A DNA stretch of 64,000 bases, from the NCBI GenBank assembly GCA_016713885.1, contig JADJOF010000003.1, forward strand, positions 500,582 to 564,581, read 5' to 3'. A model generated the notes under the pieces. It saw nothing but the letters and a program-made list of their open reading frames with translations, did no database searches and had not been told where the DNA came from. Both the position numbers and the translations under genes were made by a program. The DNA is from Bdellovibrionales bacterium. GTDB lineage: Bacteria > Bdellovibrionota > Bdellovibrionia > Bdellovibrionales > JAMPXM01. How positions within the stretch are numbered: the first letter of the stretch is position 1; each line of letters begins with the position of its first letter. Below, one piece after another: positions 56,031-64,000 of this stretch.

Positions 56031-57407
56031 ATGAAAGTAGCAATGCTTCACACAGCAAAAGTCCTCAGTTTGTCACTTGTTGCAGCAGGAGTTGTCGGAA
56101 TGACAGCGTGCGGTCAGCAGGACCCGATGGCCGATCAGCCCGAGACTGTTCGCCAAGGTATTCCTCCTGAGGCCGATCGTGAGCCGCCATCGGCAAAACC
56201 GGTGAAACAAGATGCTCTTCGCATTGATGCAAGTGACTTCTTCACTTTCAAAGAAGGCATTGAAGGCGAAGCGAACATCACTGGTCGCGTGCTCATGCCG
56301 AACACCCAGTTTAAACTCGAAATCGAGAACATGGCGACAGAGTTTCCGGGCGCAAAATATGATCCGGCAACTGGTTCATTTAAGTGGACGCCGTCTCGTG
56401 ATTCGACGGGTGCTGACTACGGGACGCCAAAACGTCTTGTTGCGCGCTTGACGACACTTGGAACTCCGGTTCTTGGGACAACAAAATCGATTCTGATTTA
56501 CGTCACTCGAGCTGAAACAGATCCCGATATCGTGTCTGTTGATGATCTTGTTCGCACCTATACTCGTGAAGGCGAAATTCGTAAGTTCACCGTTATTGTG
56601 AAAGATCCAGACGCATCTGACTTCGACGGCGCTCGTCCGAAATTAGTTTCGGTTCCAAATCGTCGTGGTCCGAACGATGTTGCGGGCCTTGTCTATATGC
56701 AAGAGCCGACGACATTTGATCCAAACCCGGTGCAAGACCCAACCGATAAATCGCGTTGGATTTTTAAGATGATTTTGGACTTGAGTGCAAAACAGCCGGA
56801 TCTGCGCGGTCGTGACTTTACACGTACTGAAGAGCGTTTCTTCTTTGGTTTGCAGGCCGTTTCTCGTTTCGGCCGTGCGGCGATGAAAAATGTCGACGTC
56901 ACGATTCGTACGGATGTGATGAAGCCGCAGATCAGCTGGTTTGAACCGATTGAAGTGGTTGCAGGTCAGGAGAACACCGTTCAATTCTCGGTGTTTGACC
57001 CCTACAATGAAGGTCGTTTGGATGTGAATTTCACAACGCGCCTTGATCAACTGCCGGGAGCTGCAACTCAAAAGTGCGTTGAGCAGAGTCGTGAGGGGAT
57101 GCTCCTCTGTAAAATCAGCTGGAAGCCAGTGCAAACGCCAGGTGCTGTTTGTAAACAAGAGGCCGATGGCAGCATGAGCTGCAACATTGAGTTTGAGGTT
57201 CGCAATTCAAGTCGTGTTGCGGGTGACTTCAAGTTTGTGAAAGAGGCCTTCATGCGAAAACTAAAAGTGATTCGCGTGGCTGGAACGCCGGCTCCGGCTC
57301 CAGGCCCAGCGCCAGCTCCGGCGCCTGGACCGATTCCGATGCCAGCTCCGTTCCCTGCTGTGCCTCCAGCACCGCCGGTTCCACCTGTTACTGAGAACGT
57401 ACAATAA
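56031..57407 (+). CDS. lipoprotein with Pro/Ala-rich tail
   Basis: Exported lipoprotein of about 458 residues; lipobox VGMTAC. The middle has Ig/cadherin-like stretches (YDPATGSFKWTPSRDSTG, CKISWKPVQTPGA), then a long tail of A-P-G-P repeats (PAPAPGPAPAPAPGPIPMPA) that may span peptidoglycan. Start at 56031 with GAGGGG before it. Sits between the TonB-like gene and the outer-membrane barrel; probably an outer-membrane partner of the motor. Confidence 0.65.
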   Translation: MKVAMLHTAKVLSLSLVAAGVVGMTACGQQDPMADQPETVRQGIPPEADREPPSAKPVKQDALRIDASDFFTFKEGIEGEANITGRVLMPNTQFKLEIENMATEFPGAKYDPATGSFKWTPSRDSTGADYGTPKRLVARLTTLGTPVLGTTKSILIYVTRAETDPDIVSVDDLVRTYTREGEIRKFTVIVKDPDASDFDGARPKLVSVPNRRGPNDVAGLVYMQEPTTFDPNPVQDPTDKSRWIFKMILDLSAKQPDLRGRDFTRTEERFFFGLQAVSRFGRAAMKNVDVTIRTDVMKPQISWFEPIEVVAGQENTVQFSVFDPYNEGRLDVNFTTRLDQLPGAATQKCVEQSREGMLLCKISWKPVQTPGAVCKQEADGSMSCNIEFEVRNSSRVAGDFKFVKEAFMRKLKVIRVAGTPAPAPGPAPAPAPGPIPMPAPFPAVPPAPPVPPVTENVQ

Positions 57408-57427
57408 AGAAAGGCGAGGAAAATAAT

Positions 57428-58135
57428 ATGAAAACTTCCAAGCTCTTTAAAAAGATCGCCTTCACATTGGTTGCTGTTGCAGGTCTTCAGGCGCAGGGCG
57501 CAGACCTCTTGCAGGATTTCGATACTCTTGGTGGCAACGATGTTCTTCTTGAGAAAGCCAAGGCTCTGAATCCCGACGCGCAAATTCGCGTGGTTCAGGA
57601 TCGTGTGGTGAACCGTCGCCGTCGTGTTGAATTCTCGCCAGAGTTTCTCGCCGTCCTTGGTGGTGACGCGTACAACTCGACACAGAGCCTCGGTCTAAAC
57701 TTGCACTATCACTTCACTCCGCAGTGGAGCATGGGCTTGAAATACAGCTATGCATTCAACAAGCTCCGCCCTGAGGGTGAGTACTTGATTGCAGACACGT
57801 CGGTTGACGGAAAGGCTCGTATTCCGGAGATCGACTGGCCCAAGCAAGAGGCGATGGTGCTTCTGAATTGGTACCCGATCTACGGCAAAATGAATCTCTA
57901 TGATCTCGGCGTTGCACATTTCGATATCTATGCGGTTGTTGGCGGTGGCCAAGTTGAATTGAAGTCAGGCCCGACCACTTCTTATACGGCCGGTGGCGGT
58001 ATTGGATTCTGGGTGAGCCAGCATCTGTCGACCCGCTTTGAACTTCGTTATCAGGGTTATAGTGCAAAGCGCTTTAGCGGCGAAACAGCGATGAACACCA
58101 CTGTCGGCGGCATCCAGATTGGATACATGTTATGA
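57428..58135 (+). CDS. outer-membrane beta-barrel protein of the gliding-type operon
   Basis: Exported protein of 235 residues with signal IAFTLVAVAGLQAQGA. Strands of an outer-membrane barrel are visible (SLGLNLHYHFTPQWSMGLKY, MNLYDLGVAHFDIYAVVGGG, LSTRFELRYQGYSAKRF), ending GGIQIGYML. Resembles the myxobacterial-type outer-membrane beta-barrel module. AGGCGAGG ribosome site; its stop overlaps the next gene (TTATGA). Confidence 0.65.
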   Translation: MKTSKLFKKIAFTLVAVAGLQAQGADLLQDFDTLGGNDVLLEKAKALNPDAQIRVVQDRVVNRRRRVEFSPEFLAVLGGDAYNSTQSLGLNLHYHFTPQWSMGLKYSYAFNKLRPEGEYLIADTSVDGKARIPEIDWPKQEAMVLLNWYPIYGKMNLYDLGVAHFDIYAVVGGGQVELKSGPTTSYTAGGGIGFWVSQHLSTRFELRYQGYSAKRFSGETAMNTTVGGIQIGYML

Positions 58136-59814
58136 CATCGATGAAATCGGTTTCAGCGATTTTGATGGCGCAAGTCCTCACGCTCGCTTGCGCCGGAGCA
58201 TGGGCTGCGGATGGCGACGAGCTGCTGGATTTGCTGGGCGGCGGTGCTCCCGCTGGCCAAGCTGTAAAAGGCGAAAAGGGTGCTGCGGCTGGCGCGAAAG
58301 CAAAAGAGGGCGAAGGTCTTCTCGCGCGCTCGATTAAGACGGCTCAAGGTCGCCTGACGGCCGAGCAGAATATCTTTGTTCAATTCTTTGATAATGGCGA
58401 AATGGATAAGGCGCTTTATCAGTGGCCGGCGGCGTTTGAAGGTACGGCCTACGCGAAGTCGGCGTCTGGTCGTGCGTTGAATGCGCTTCTCTTGTTTAAA
58501 AACGGCATTCAGGTCACCGCTCTCGAGATGCTCTTGTCGATTGAAAAACCGAAAGAGATTGAGGGCTATATCACGCAGAAGTGGCGCGAAGCGGCTCCGG
58601 ACAATGCGCCCGTGTGGGCTGCGATCAATCCGACAACCTGGCATCAGGCGTGGACGGATGTTTTTGGTATTGGGGCCGAGGTTCGAGTTCGTGGTCGTCA
58701 GGTCTATGGTGCCGATCAGATTGAGACTGTAAAGGATCTGATTAAGAAAACGCAGATCGATACAAAAGAGCGGGCTTGGCTGTCTTGGCAACTGGTGATC
58801 GCGTTGGCGCAGGGGGAAGACTCCGGTGCAGCAAGTAAGGCACTCGCGGTTTTGATGAAAGCTCCGAATAATCCGGTCAGTATGGACCTGATGACGATGA
58901 CAGCCGCACGGTTGTTGTTTCAAAACGGCTTTCTTGATGCCTCGATTAAATACTATGAGAAAGTTCCGAAGAGCTCCGACTACTGGTTTGATGCTCAGGA
59001 GGAAATGGGCTGGGCGAGCATTCGCAAGGGCGAACCGCAGAATTCGGTTGCGCTGACCAAGACGCTTGTTGCGCCGGCTTTTGCGACGCAAGTGGGGCCT
59101 GAGCCATTCTTTCTGCGTGCACTGTCGCAGTTGAAGGTGTGTGACTATCCTGCGGTGCTGCAGACTCTGAATGTCTACCGTGAGCGTTTCAAGCCGCGCG
59201 CGGTGGCATTGAAGGCGCTGACGGCCGATGCGCGAACACCACAGGTTGACCGCATGGTTGCGAAGCTCAAGGTCGGCGCTGTGAAGCTCACGGATCTGGG
59301 TGCTGATGCAGCGATGCTTCCGCGTTTTGTGACTCGAGACGAGATTCTGCTTCAGAATGTTTTGACCGAGCGCGCGCTTGAGCAAGAAGCGAAAACTGCG
59401 GGAGAGCTCTATGCTCATTCACTGACGGGCGGAACGGCACAGGTTGGATTTCAGGCCCGCTTAGAGGCCTTTAAGAAGGCCGTTGAGACACGTGCTCAAG
59501 GTGCTCGAAGTGCGACTTACGGTCGTGTGAAGACGCTTGCGGAAGAGGAGATCACAGAGATCTCTGCGATGCTGCAGAAGCTGCACATTGCCGAGACCGA
59601 GCTGATCCAGCAGATCTCGGTTTCAGACCGAGTGATTGGCGCAACGAAAGGTCTGTCTTCGTCGAAGGCGGGCACGACGGGAAGTCAGTCGAAAGACAGT
59701 GTTTGGTTTCCAGCTGAGAACGAGACCTGGTTTGATGAATACGCAAACTATAAAGTCGATGTTCGAAAAGGCTGTGCAGCAGGCGGCAAAAAAACGGAAT
59801 CTTCGAAGCAGTAA
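58132..59814 (+). CDS. exported helical-repeat protein (GltE/GltD-like)
   Basis: Exported protein of 560 residues, signal ILMAQVLTLACAGAWA. The body is composed of helices with TPR-like spacing (GIQVTALEMLLSIEKPKEIE, LLFQNGFLDASIKYYEKVP, EEMGWASIRKGEPQNSVAL). The C-terminal third is coiled-coil-like (ALEQEAKTAGELYAHSL, EEEITEISAMLQKLHIAE). Together with the 1,020-residue protein it gives the operon two large periplasmic repeat proteins. It overlaps the barrel gene by four bases. Confidence 0.65.
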   Translation: MTSMKSVSAILMAQVLTLACAGAWAADGDELLDLLGGGAPAGQAVKGEKGAAAGAKAKEGEGLLARSIKTAQGRLTAEQNIFVQFFDNGEMDKALYQWPAAFEGTAYAKSASGRALNALLLFKNGIQVTALEMLLSIEKPKEIEGYITQKWREAAPDNAPVWAAINPTTWHQAWTDVFGIGAEVRVRGRQVYGADQIETVKDLIKKTQIDTKERAWLSWQLVIALAQGEDSGAASKALAVLMKAPNNPVSMDLMTMTAARLLFQNGFLDASIKYYEKVPKSSDYWFDAQEEMGWASIRKGEPQNSVALTKTLVAPAFATQVGPEPFFLRALSQLKVCDYPAVLQTLNVYRERFKPRAVALKALTADARTPQVDRMVAKLKVGAVKLTDLGADAAMLPRFVTRDEILLQNVLTERALEQEAKTAGELYAHSLTGGTAQVGFQARLEAFKKAVETRAQGARSATYGRVKTLAEEEITEISAMLQKLHIAETELIQQISVSDRVIGATKGLSSSKAGTTGSQSKDSVWFPAENETWFDEYANYKVDVRKGCAAGGKKTESSKQ

Positions 59815-59826
59815 AAGGGAGAGCAT

Positions 59827-60853
59827 ATGACATTGAAGCTCTTTTCAAAACTGAGTGTACGAGCTGTAGCGGTGGTTGGTTTGGCGTCGAGCCTGATCGC
59901 GTGTTCGCCGGAATCGCCAAAGCTGGTTGAACTCCCACTTGTAAAAAAAGAACGAGTGAAGAACACCGGTGATACCAAGGTGACGTTCAATCGCTCCGTC
60001 GATATTCTTTTTGTTGTTGATGACTCTGGCTCAATGGCGACTCATCAAAAGAATTTGGCTCAAAACATTCAAGTATTCACTCAGGCTTTTATGGCCAATC
60101 AGATGGTGGATTTTCACATTGGGACGGTGACGTCATCGATGGAGTCAAGCTGGTCGACGACGACGTGCTATGCATTTGGTGGCGAGCTCTTTGGCTGCCT
60201 AAATATGTTGAGCGATCGACTCGAACGGGACCTCCGTTCTTGAGAAGAACCTCAATCCTGGCACCGGTGGATCGGGCAACGAGGAGTTCTTTTCTCCGAT
60301 TCGCTCGGCGCTTTCTGCGCCACTTGTGAATGGCAAGAATTCCGGATTCTATCGTCAGGATGCTTATTTGGCGGTGGTTTTTTTGACGGATTCAGATGAT
60401 CAGTCGTCGGAGTCTGCTCAAGATATATACAACTTCTTGCTGAACCTTAAAGGTGGCGACGCTTCAAAGATCATTACATATGGGGTCTACATCCCAACGA
60501 CAGTCTCAAGTTGTGATCGTTCTGGTGAGCCGGAACCAAAGAAGCTTGAGACCTTGTTTAAGATTTCAAACGCTAAGACCCTAGGTTTGTGCGATTCTGA
60601 TTACGGAAAAAAGCTCGCAGAGCTTGGTGATGATTTGGGTAAACGCCTGGCGAGCGTTCTTTATCTGACACGCCCTGCGGATCCCGCGACGATCACGGTT
60701 GCCTATGGTAGCCAGATCATTCCAAACGATCCGCAGACTGGTTGGATCTATGATCCGAGTCGAAATGCTTTGGTTTTTGGACCAGATATTGACCTTAAGC
60801 CTGAGCCGCCGGGAACTCAGGTCGAAGTTGACTTCATCGCGGCCGAGTACTGA
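59827..60853 (+). CDS. VWA-domain lipoprotein, two frameshifts
   Basis: Exported lipoprotein of about 340 residues: signal and lipobox GLASSLIAC. A von Willebrand factor A domain begins with the metal-binding DXSXS in ILFVVDDSGSMATHQ; the second metal site is at FLTDSDDQSSE. The frame breaks twice, near 60199 and near 60224; joining with one base each gives PKYVERSTPNGTSVLEKNL between the halves. The C-terminal half (AYLAVVFLTDSDDQ onward) reads to 60853. It is likely the last gene of the gliding-type operon; RidA follows by a few bases. Confidence 0.65.
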
Positions 60854-60864
60854 GGAGAAGAAGA

Positions 60865-61248
60865 GTGAAGCCCGTTATTCATGAGTCAAAACAAGCCCCC
60901 GCGCCAATCGGTCCTTATTCGCAAGCCGTCGAGATGAACGGTTTTGTGTTCTGCTCAGGGCAGATTCCGCTCGATCCCGTCTCTGGACAGGTGAAGGGCG
61001 AGACTGTTGCGGAACAGGCGGAGCAGGTGATGGCGAATGTGAAGGCCGTCTTGACGGCAAGTGATCTGGCTTTGAAGAACGTGGTGAAAACTACGATTTT
61101 CTTGACGGACATGGCCGACTTTCAAGCCGTTAATGAGGTTTACAGTAAGCATATGGGTGAGACGAAGCCTGCGCGCTCGACTGTGGCCGTTCAGGGGCTG
61201 CCCCGTGGTGTGAAAGTAGAGATTGAAGTGCTGGCTGCTCGCTTTTAA
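60865..61248 (+). CDS. RidA family enamine/imine deaminase
   Basis: Cytoplasmic protein of 127 residues of the RidA (YjgF) family, which hydrolyses reactive enamine intermediates. Seen are GPYSQAVEMNGFVFCSGQIP at the N-terminus, TTIFLTDMADFQAVNEVY and the final PARSTVAVQGLPRGVKVEIE with the active-site Arg in the RSTV segment and the conserved Glu at the end. Start is the GTG at 60865 after AGGAGAAG. Confidence 0.9.
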   Translation: MKPVIHESKQAPAPIGPYSQAVEMNGFVFCSGQIPLDPVSGQVKGETVAEQAEQVMANVKAVLTASDLALKNVVKTTIFLTDMADFQAVNEVYSKHMGETKPARSTVAVQGLPRGVKVEIEVLAARF

Positions 61249-61257
61249 ACTTAAGCG

Positions 61258-61830
61258 ATGAAACCACGCCGCCGTCGAATTGCCCTCATGCTCGCTGCTG
61301 GGGGCATTTTTGTTTCTATTCTCCTTTGGCGATTTGTTCTTGAGGTCGATGCGATCAAGAAGACCTCGATCGATAGTTGGACGACGGACCAGTCGGCCGA
61401 CTGCGCCGTTGTGCTGACGGGTGGTGCCGGTCGGGTTCGTGAGGGTGTTGATTTACTTGCGCGCAAGGCGATCCGAAAGCTGATTGTGTCGGGCGTGAAT
61501 CCGCAGGCGGACTGGCGCGAAATTTTCCCAAGTTGGCCGTACTATCAAGATACTTCTGAGGACGATATCGTACTCGAGCGCAGGTCGCAGACGACGTTCG
61601 GCAATGCTCAGCAGACCTTTGTTCTGGTCGAGGCGCTGGGGTGCCGCGACCTTTTGGTGGTGACATCGCAATACCATATGTACCGAGCTCTCCGGACTTT
61701 TGAAGCGGAGATGAGGGATCGAATTCTCATCCAAGGTCGAGCTGTGGCGCCAACTGTAGGTGATGTGGCGTGGTGGGAGATTGCGGTCGAGGCGGCGAAG
61801 TCTCTATTCTACGGTCTTTGGGCGTATTGA
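61258..61830 (+). CDS. YdcF-like (DUF218) membrane-anchored protein
   Basis: A protein of 190 residues with an N-terminal helix (IALMLAAGGIFVSILLWRFVL). The DUF218 core has AVVLTGGAGRVREGVDLLAR, IRKLIVSGVNPQ and ERRSQTTFGNAQQTFVLVEAL, then VTSQYHMYRALRTFE, as in YdcF/ElyC/SanA family. It follows RidA by nine bases. Relatives act in envelope polysaccharide control; function here is inferred. Confidence 0.75.
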   Translation: MKPRRRRIALMLAAGGIFVSILLWRFVLEVDAIKKTSIDSWTTDQSADCAVVLTGGAGRVREGVDLLARKAIRKLIVSGVNPQADWREIFPSWPYYQDTSEDDIVLERRSQTTFGNAQQTFVLVEALGCRDLLVVTSQYHMYRALRTFEAEMRDRILIQGRAVAPTVGDVAWWEIAVEAAKSLFYGLWAY

Positions 61831-61878
61831 ACGTCTCAGGACTCAATCAATGGGTAGTGAACGGCCGAAGAGAGCTCA

Positions 61879-62699
61879 ATGGAGATTCTCTTAACTCAGG
61901 CTGATCGCGTCGGTTTTAGGCTTTTTGAGCTGTGGCGATACATCAGGGGCACGGCACTGATGATCTATCTCGCTTTTCGATCGGCGTTCAATGATCGAAA
62001 ACTCGGGTTTCGGCAGATTCTATCGGTGGTCTCAGCGCAGATCTATTTTACCGGTTGGCAGGGAATGCCGCTGGTTACGATTTTGGCGCTCGCTGCCGGC
62101 GGAATTGCGATTTTGCAATCCTCTGCGCAGCTCTCGCTTTTGGGCGGAACCTCGATGCTTGGCAATATTCTCGTGGTGATCATTGTTCGCGAGCTTGGTC
62201 CTCTGATCACTGCGCTGGTGGTGATTGCGCGTTCGGGAACGGCAGTTGCGAGCGAGCTCCGGCAACATGCGTGTGAATCGAGAGATCGAGGCGCTTGAGG
62301 TCATGGGGGATTCATCCGCTTTCGTATATTGTGTTCCCGCGCTTACTGGGAGTCATCAGTGTTCTGTGTCTTTCCTTCTATTTTAATCTGATTTCTTTGG
62401 TTGGTGGATTTGTCGTGAGTCGCGCGATTCACGATCTGCCGTTTTGGTTCTACGTTGATTCGCTGGCGACCGCATTTTCGATCGATATGGTTCTGTTTTT
62501 GTTGAAGAATACATTTTCGGGTTTGATTATTTTTACCGTCGCCTGCCAGCAGGGCCTATCTGTTCAGTCGAGCTCTCATGAGGTGCCGCAGGTCACGGCG
62601 CGCGCGGTTGTTCACGCGATTGTGGCGGTGACGAGTTTTAACCTCTTAGTCACATTGCTGTTCTATCTCAATCAGCTCATGCGCTTGGGGATTCTATGA
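61879..62699 (+). CDS. mlaE: MlaE-type lipid ABC permease, two frameshifts
   Basis: Predicted permease of the Mla-type phospholipid transporter, about 273 residues. Marks are VRELGPLITALVVIARSGTAVASEL and IEALEVMGIHPLSYIVFPRLLGV. The frame breaks twice: an extra C near 62261 (CTC-C-GGC) and an extra G near 62306 (GGGGG); with both removed the protein reads GNMRVNREIEALEVMGIHP. The C-terminal helices (LSFYFNLISLVGGFVV, LLVTLLFYLNQLMRLGIL) follow. Forms a unit with the ATPase and MCE-type genes next to it. Confidence 0.82.
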
Positions 62700-63361
62700 G
62701 TCGGCTGGGGCAAACGAGCATTCAATCTATCGATATGCGGGACGTGGCGTTTGGTTACGGCGAAGGCGCGCTTGTTCTCGATGGTGTGACGACTGATATT
62801 CCGATGGGAAAGGTCTTGCATATCACGGGACCAACGGGGCATGGGCAGTCGACCTTTTTGAAGGTGCTGGCATGCTTGGTCGAACCGACGACCGGCGGAG
62901 TCATAGTCAATGGTACCAACGTTACCGAGATGAGCTTTGAAGAGTTTGTCCCGATTCGACTTGAGATTGGCTACACGTTTGAAGTCGGCGGACTTCTTTC
63001 GAATAAGTCGCTGTATGAGAATCTCGCACTTCCGCATCTGTATCATAATCTTTTAAATGCAGAAGATCTTGAGAAGCGAATTCACTCAGTGGCGAAACGG
63101 TTTCGTTTCGATGCGTTTTTAGAAAGACGACCGGCGATGGTGTCATCGGGTTTGCGTAAACTCGTGTCGACGCTTCGTCCGATGCTGGTGAATCCGTCGG
63201 TTCTTGTGATGGATGATCCGTTTGCGGGACTGGATCCAGAGACAGCGCGTGAACTCAAAGTGTTGATTGAAGAGATGCGTGGAAGCGGCGACTTGAAAAC
63301 GATCTGTCTGACGTCAAGAGATGAGACGTGGCCGGGCCGTTTGAATGCTGAGCCGCTTTGA
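62696..63361 (+). CDS. mlaF: MlaF-type ABC protein with degenerate ATPase motifs
   Basis: ABC subunit of 221 residues paired with MlaE. The fold is clear, but the catalytic motifs are altered: Walker A reads GPTGHGQST (45-53) with Gln51 in place of Lys; the Q-loop reads YTFEVGG (Glu for Gln); the signature reads VSSGLRK instead of LSGGMRK; Walker B reads VMDDPFAGLDP (Asp for Glu); and the H-loop reads LTSRDE with Ser for His. The MlaF-specific LLSNKSLYENLALP segment is kept. Not explained by indel errors. It overlaps mlaE by four bases and is followed by mlaD. Probably cannot hydrolyse ATP. Confidence 0.8.
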   Translation: MSRLGQTSIQSIDMRDVAFGYGEGALVLDGVTTDIPMGKVLHITGPTGHGQSTFLKVLACLVEPTTGGVIVNGTNVTEMSFEEFVPIRLEIGYTFEVGGLLSNKSLYENLALPHLYHNLLNAEDLEKRIHSVAKRFRFDAFLERRPAMVSSGLRKLVSTLRPMLVNPSVLVMDDPFAGLDPETARELKVLIEEMRGSGDLKTICLTSRDETWPGRLNAEPL

Positions 63362-63398
63362 TTGAAAGTGGGAGAGTGACTTACAGGGGGAAAGCGGC

Positions 63399-63998
63399 AT
63401 GAGAGTAAAGTTCAATGTCTATGAACGAGTGGCCGGACTCTTTGTTTTAGGTGCAGTGGTGGGGACGCTTGGAATTGGCGTCGCGGTCGCTGTCAAAAAG
63501 GGACTGTTTGAACCGAAGATTGAACTTGAAACGAGTCTGCGATCAGCCGATGGGATCCGCGAAGGCACGTTAGTATCGATGCAGGGCTTGCGCATTGGTT
63601 CGGTGACCGCCGTCGAGCTGATGTCGGCCAGTGAAGTCCGCGTTCGCTTTAAGATGGAGCGCCGCTACGGTGATAAAGTGCGTGCGGACAGCGTGGTCCG
63701 TGTGCTTCGACCATTTGTGATTGGTGAAAAAATTCTTGATGTCTCGATTGGTGCGCCAGAGGCGTTGGCTCTGGCTGAGGGCGCAAAGCTTCCGAGCGAA
63801 CCGACGACGGACATCATGGATCTAGTCAGCGGAAAGACGCTCGGGCCATCACTCGCTATTCTGGGTCGAAATGGCAGAAAACTTGAAAATTTATGGCCGA
63901 GCATTTTTTAGACCCAAGCGTTCACAGGCTTTGGTTCGAATGTTTGACGATCTTTCGCCGCTCTTAAAGAATGCATCGAGTTTGACGGCAGAAGCCAA
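63399..63998 (+). CDS. mlaD: MlaD-like MCE-domain protein, one frameshift, cut by window end
   Basis: MCE family lipid-binding protein of the inner membrane. TM helix GLFVLGAVVGTLGIGVAVAV; the MCE domain follows with SADGIREGTLVSMQGLRIGS and VRVLRPFVIGEKILDVSIG. After residue 158 the frame breaks near 63870 (surplus A before ATGGCAGAAAAC); the downstream frame gives MAENLKIYGRAFFRPKRSQA and runs to the end of the window, so the C-terminal part is unseen. Third gene of the mlaEFD unit. Confidence 0.8.
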
Positions 63999-64000
63999 CA

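Overview
The window looks like a piece of a Bdellovibrionota-type (predatory or relative) genome of moderate GC. The reasons are the TIGR02147-type regulator beside a secreted protein, the many small lipoproteins and beta-barrel proteins, and a TolQ/TolR/TPR/AgmX-PglI gliding-type envelope operon of the kind known from myxobacteria and Bdellovibrio. Taxonomy is inferred from gene content only.

Layout. 0-4.2 kb: an IS200-like single-copy transposase, a methyltransferase, a polyhydroxyalkanoate (PHA) granule locus (PHA synthase, a 59-residue coupled ORF, divergent phasin with a strong terminator) and an HD-GYP protein. 4.2-9.4 kb, minus strand: alpha/beta hydrolase, aldo/keto reductase, acetyl-CoA synthetase and a small exported protein. 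9.7-22 kb: hisS divergent from pdxJ, then feoAB, then a PHO-box-preceded pstCAB-phoU-phoB-phoR operon without pstS, running into an aldehyde dehydrogenase and a CPBP-type membrane protease. 22-31.7 kb, minus strand: an EF-hand lipoprotein, an AAA_28 ATPase, a YbhP-like phosphodiesterase, a ClsB-like cardiolipin synthase, a CXXCH lipoprotein, a FliG-like fragment protein, an MHS-family transporter, and an RNase Z-like hydrolase overlapping an unassigned 438-residue protein. 32-43 kb: uncharacterised lipoproteins and surface proteins, then waaA and a heptosyltransferase-like gene. 43-49.4 kb: OsmC, a secreted protein plus TIGR02147 regulator pair, a 4-cresol/vanillyl-alcohol-oxidase-like flavoprotein and a tRNA-Ala(GGC). 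49.6-60.9 kb: the gliding-type envelope operon. 60.9-64 kb: RidA, a YdcF-like protein and an MlaE-MlaF-MlaD lipid transport operon that runs off the end.

The most notable points are: (1) an MlaF-type ATPase in which the Walker A lysine, Q-loop Gln, signature motif, Walker B Glu and H-loop His are all altered, suggesting a pseudo-ATPase; (2) a shared 17-bp everted-repeat operator TGC(A/G)ACA-N3-TGTTGCA found only upstream of the TIGR02147 gene and in the divergent promoter of the flavoprotein, which suggests a target for this poorly understood regulator family; (3) a PHO box exactly matching the 7+4+7 architecture; (4) the complete TolQRR-TPR-TonB-like operon, whose TolQ gene lacks its middle transmembrane segment; (5) a small ORF coupled to PHA synthase.

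Quality warning: about fifteen single-base frameshifts (and one in-frame stop) break otherwise well-conserved genes, including housekeeping ones (acs, waaA, mlaE, mlaD). This density suggests indel errors in the sequence rather than gene decay, so each broken gene is annotated here over its full reconstructed extent with the break positions given.
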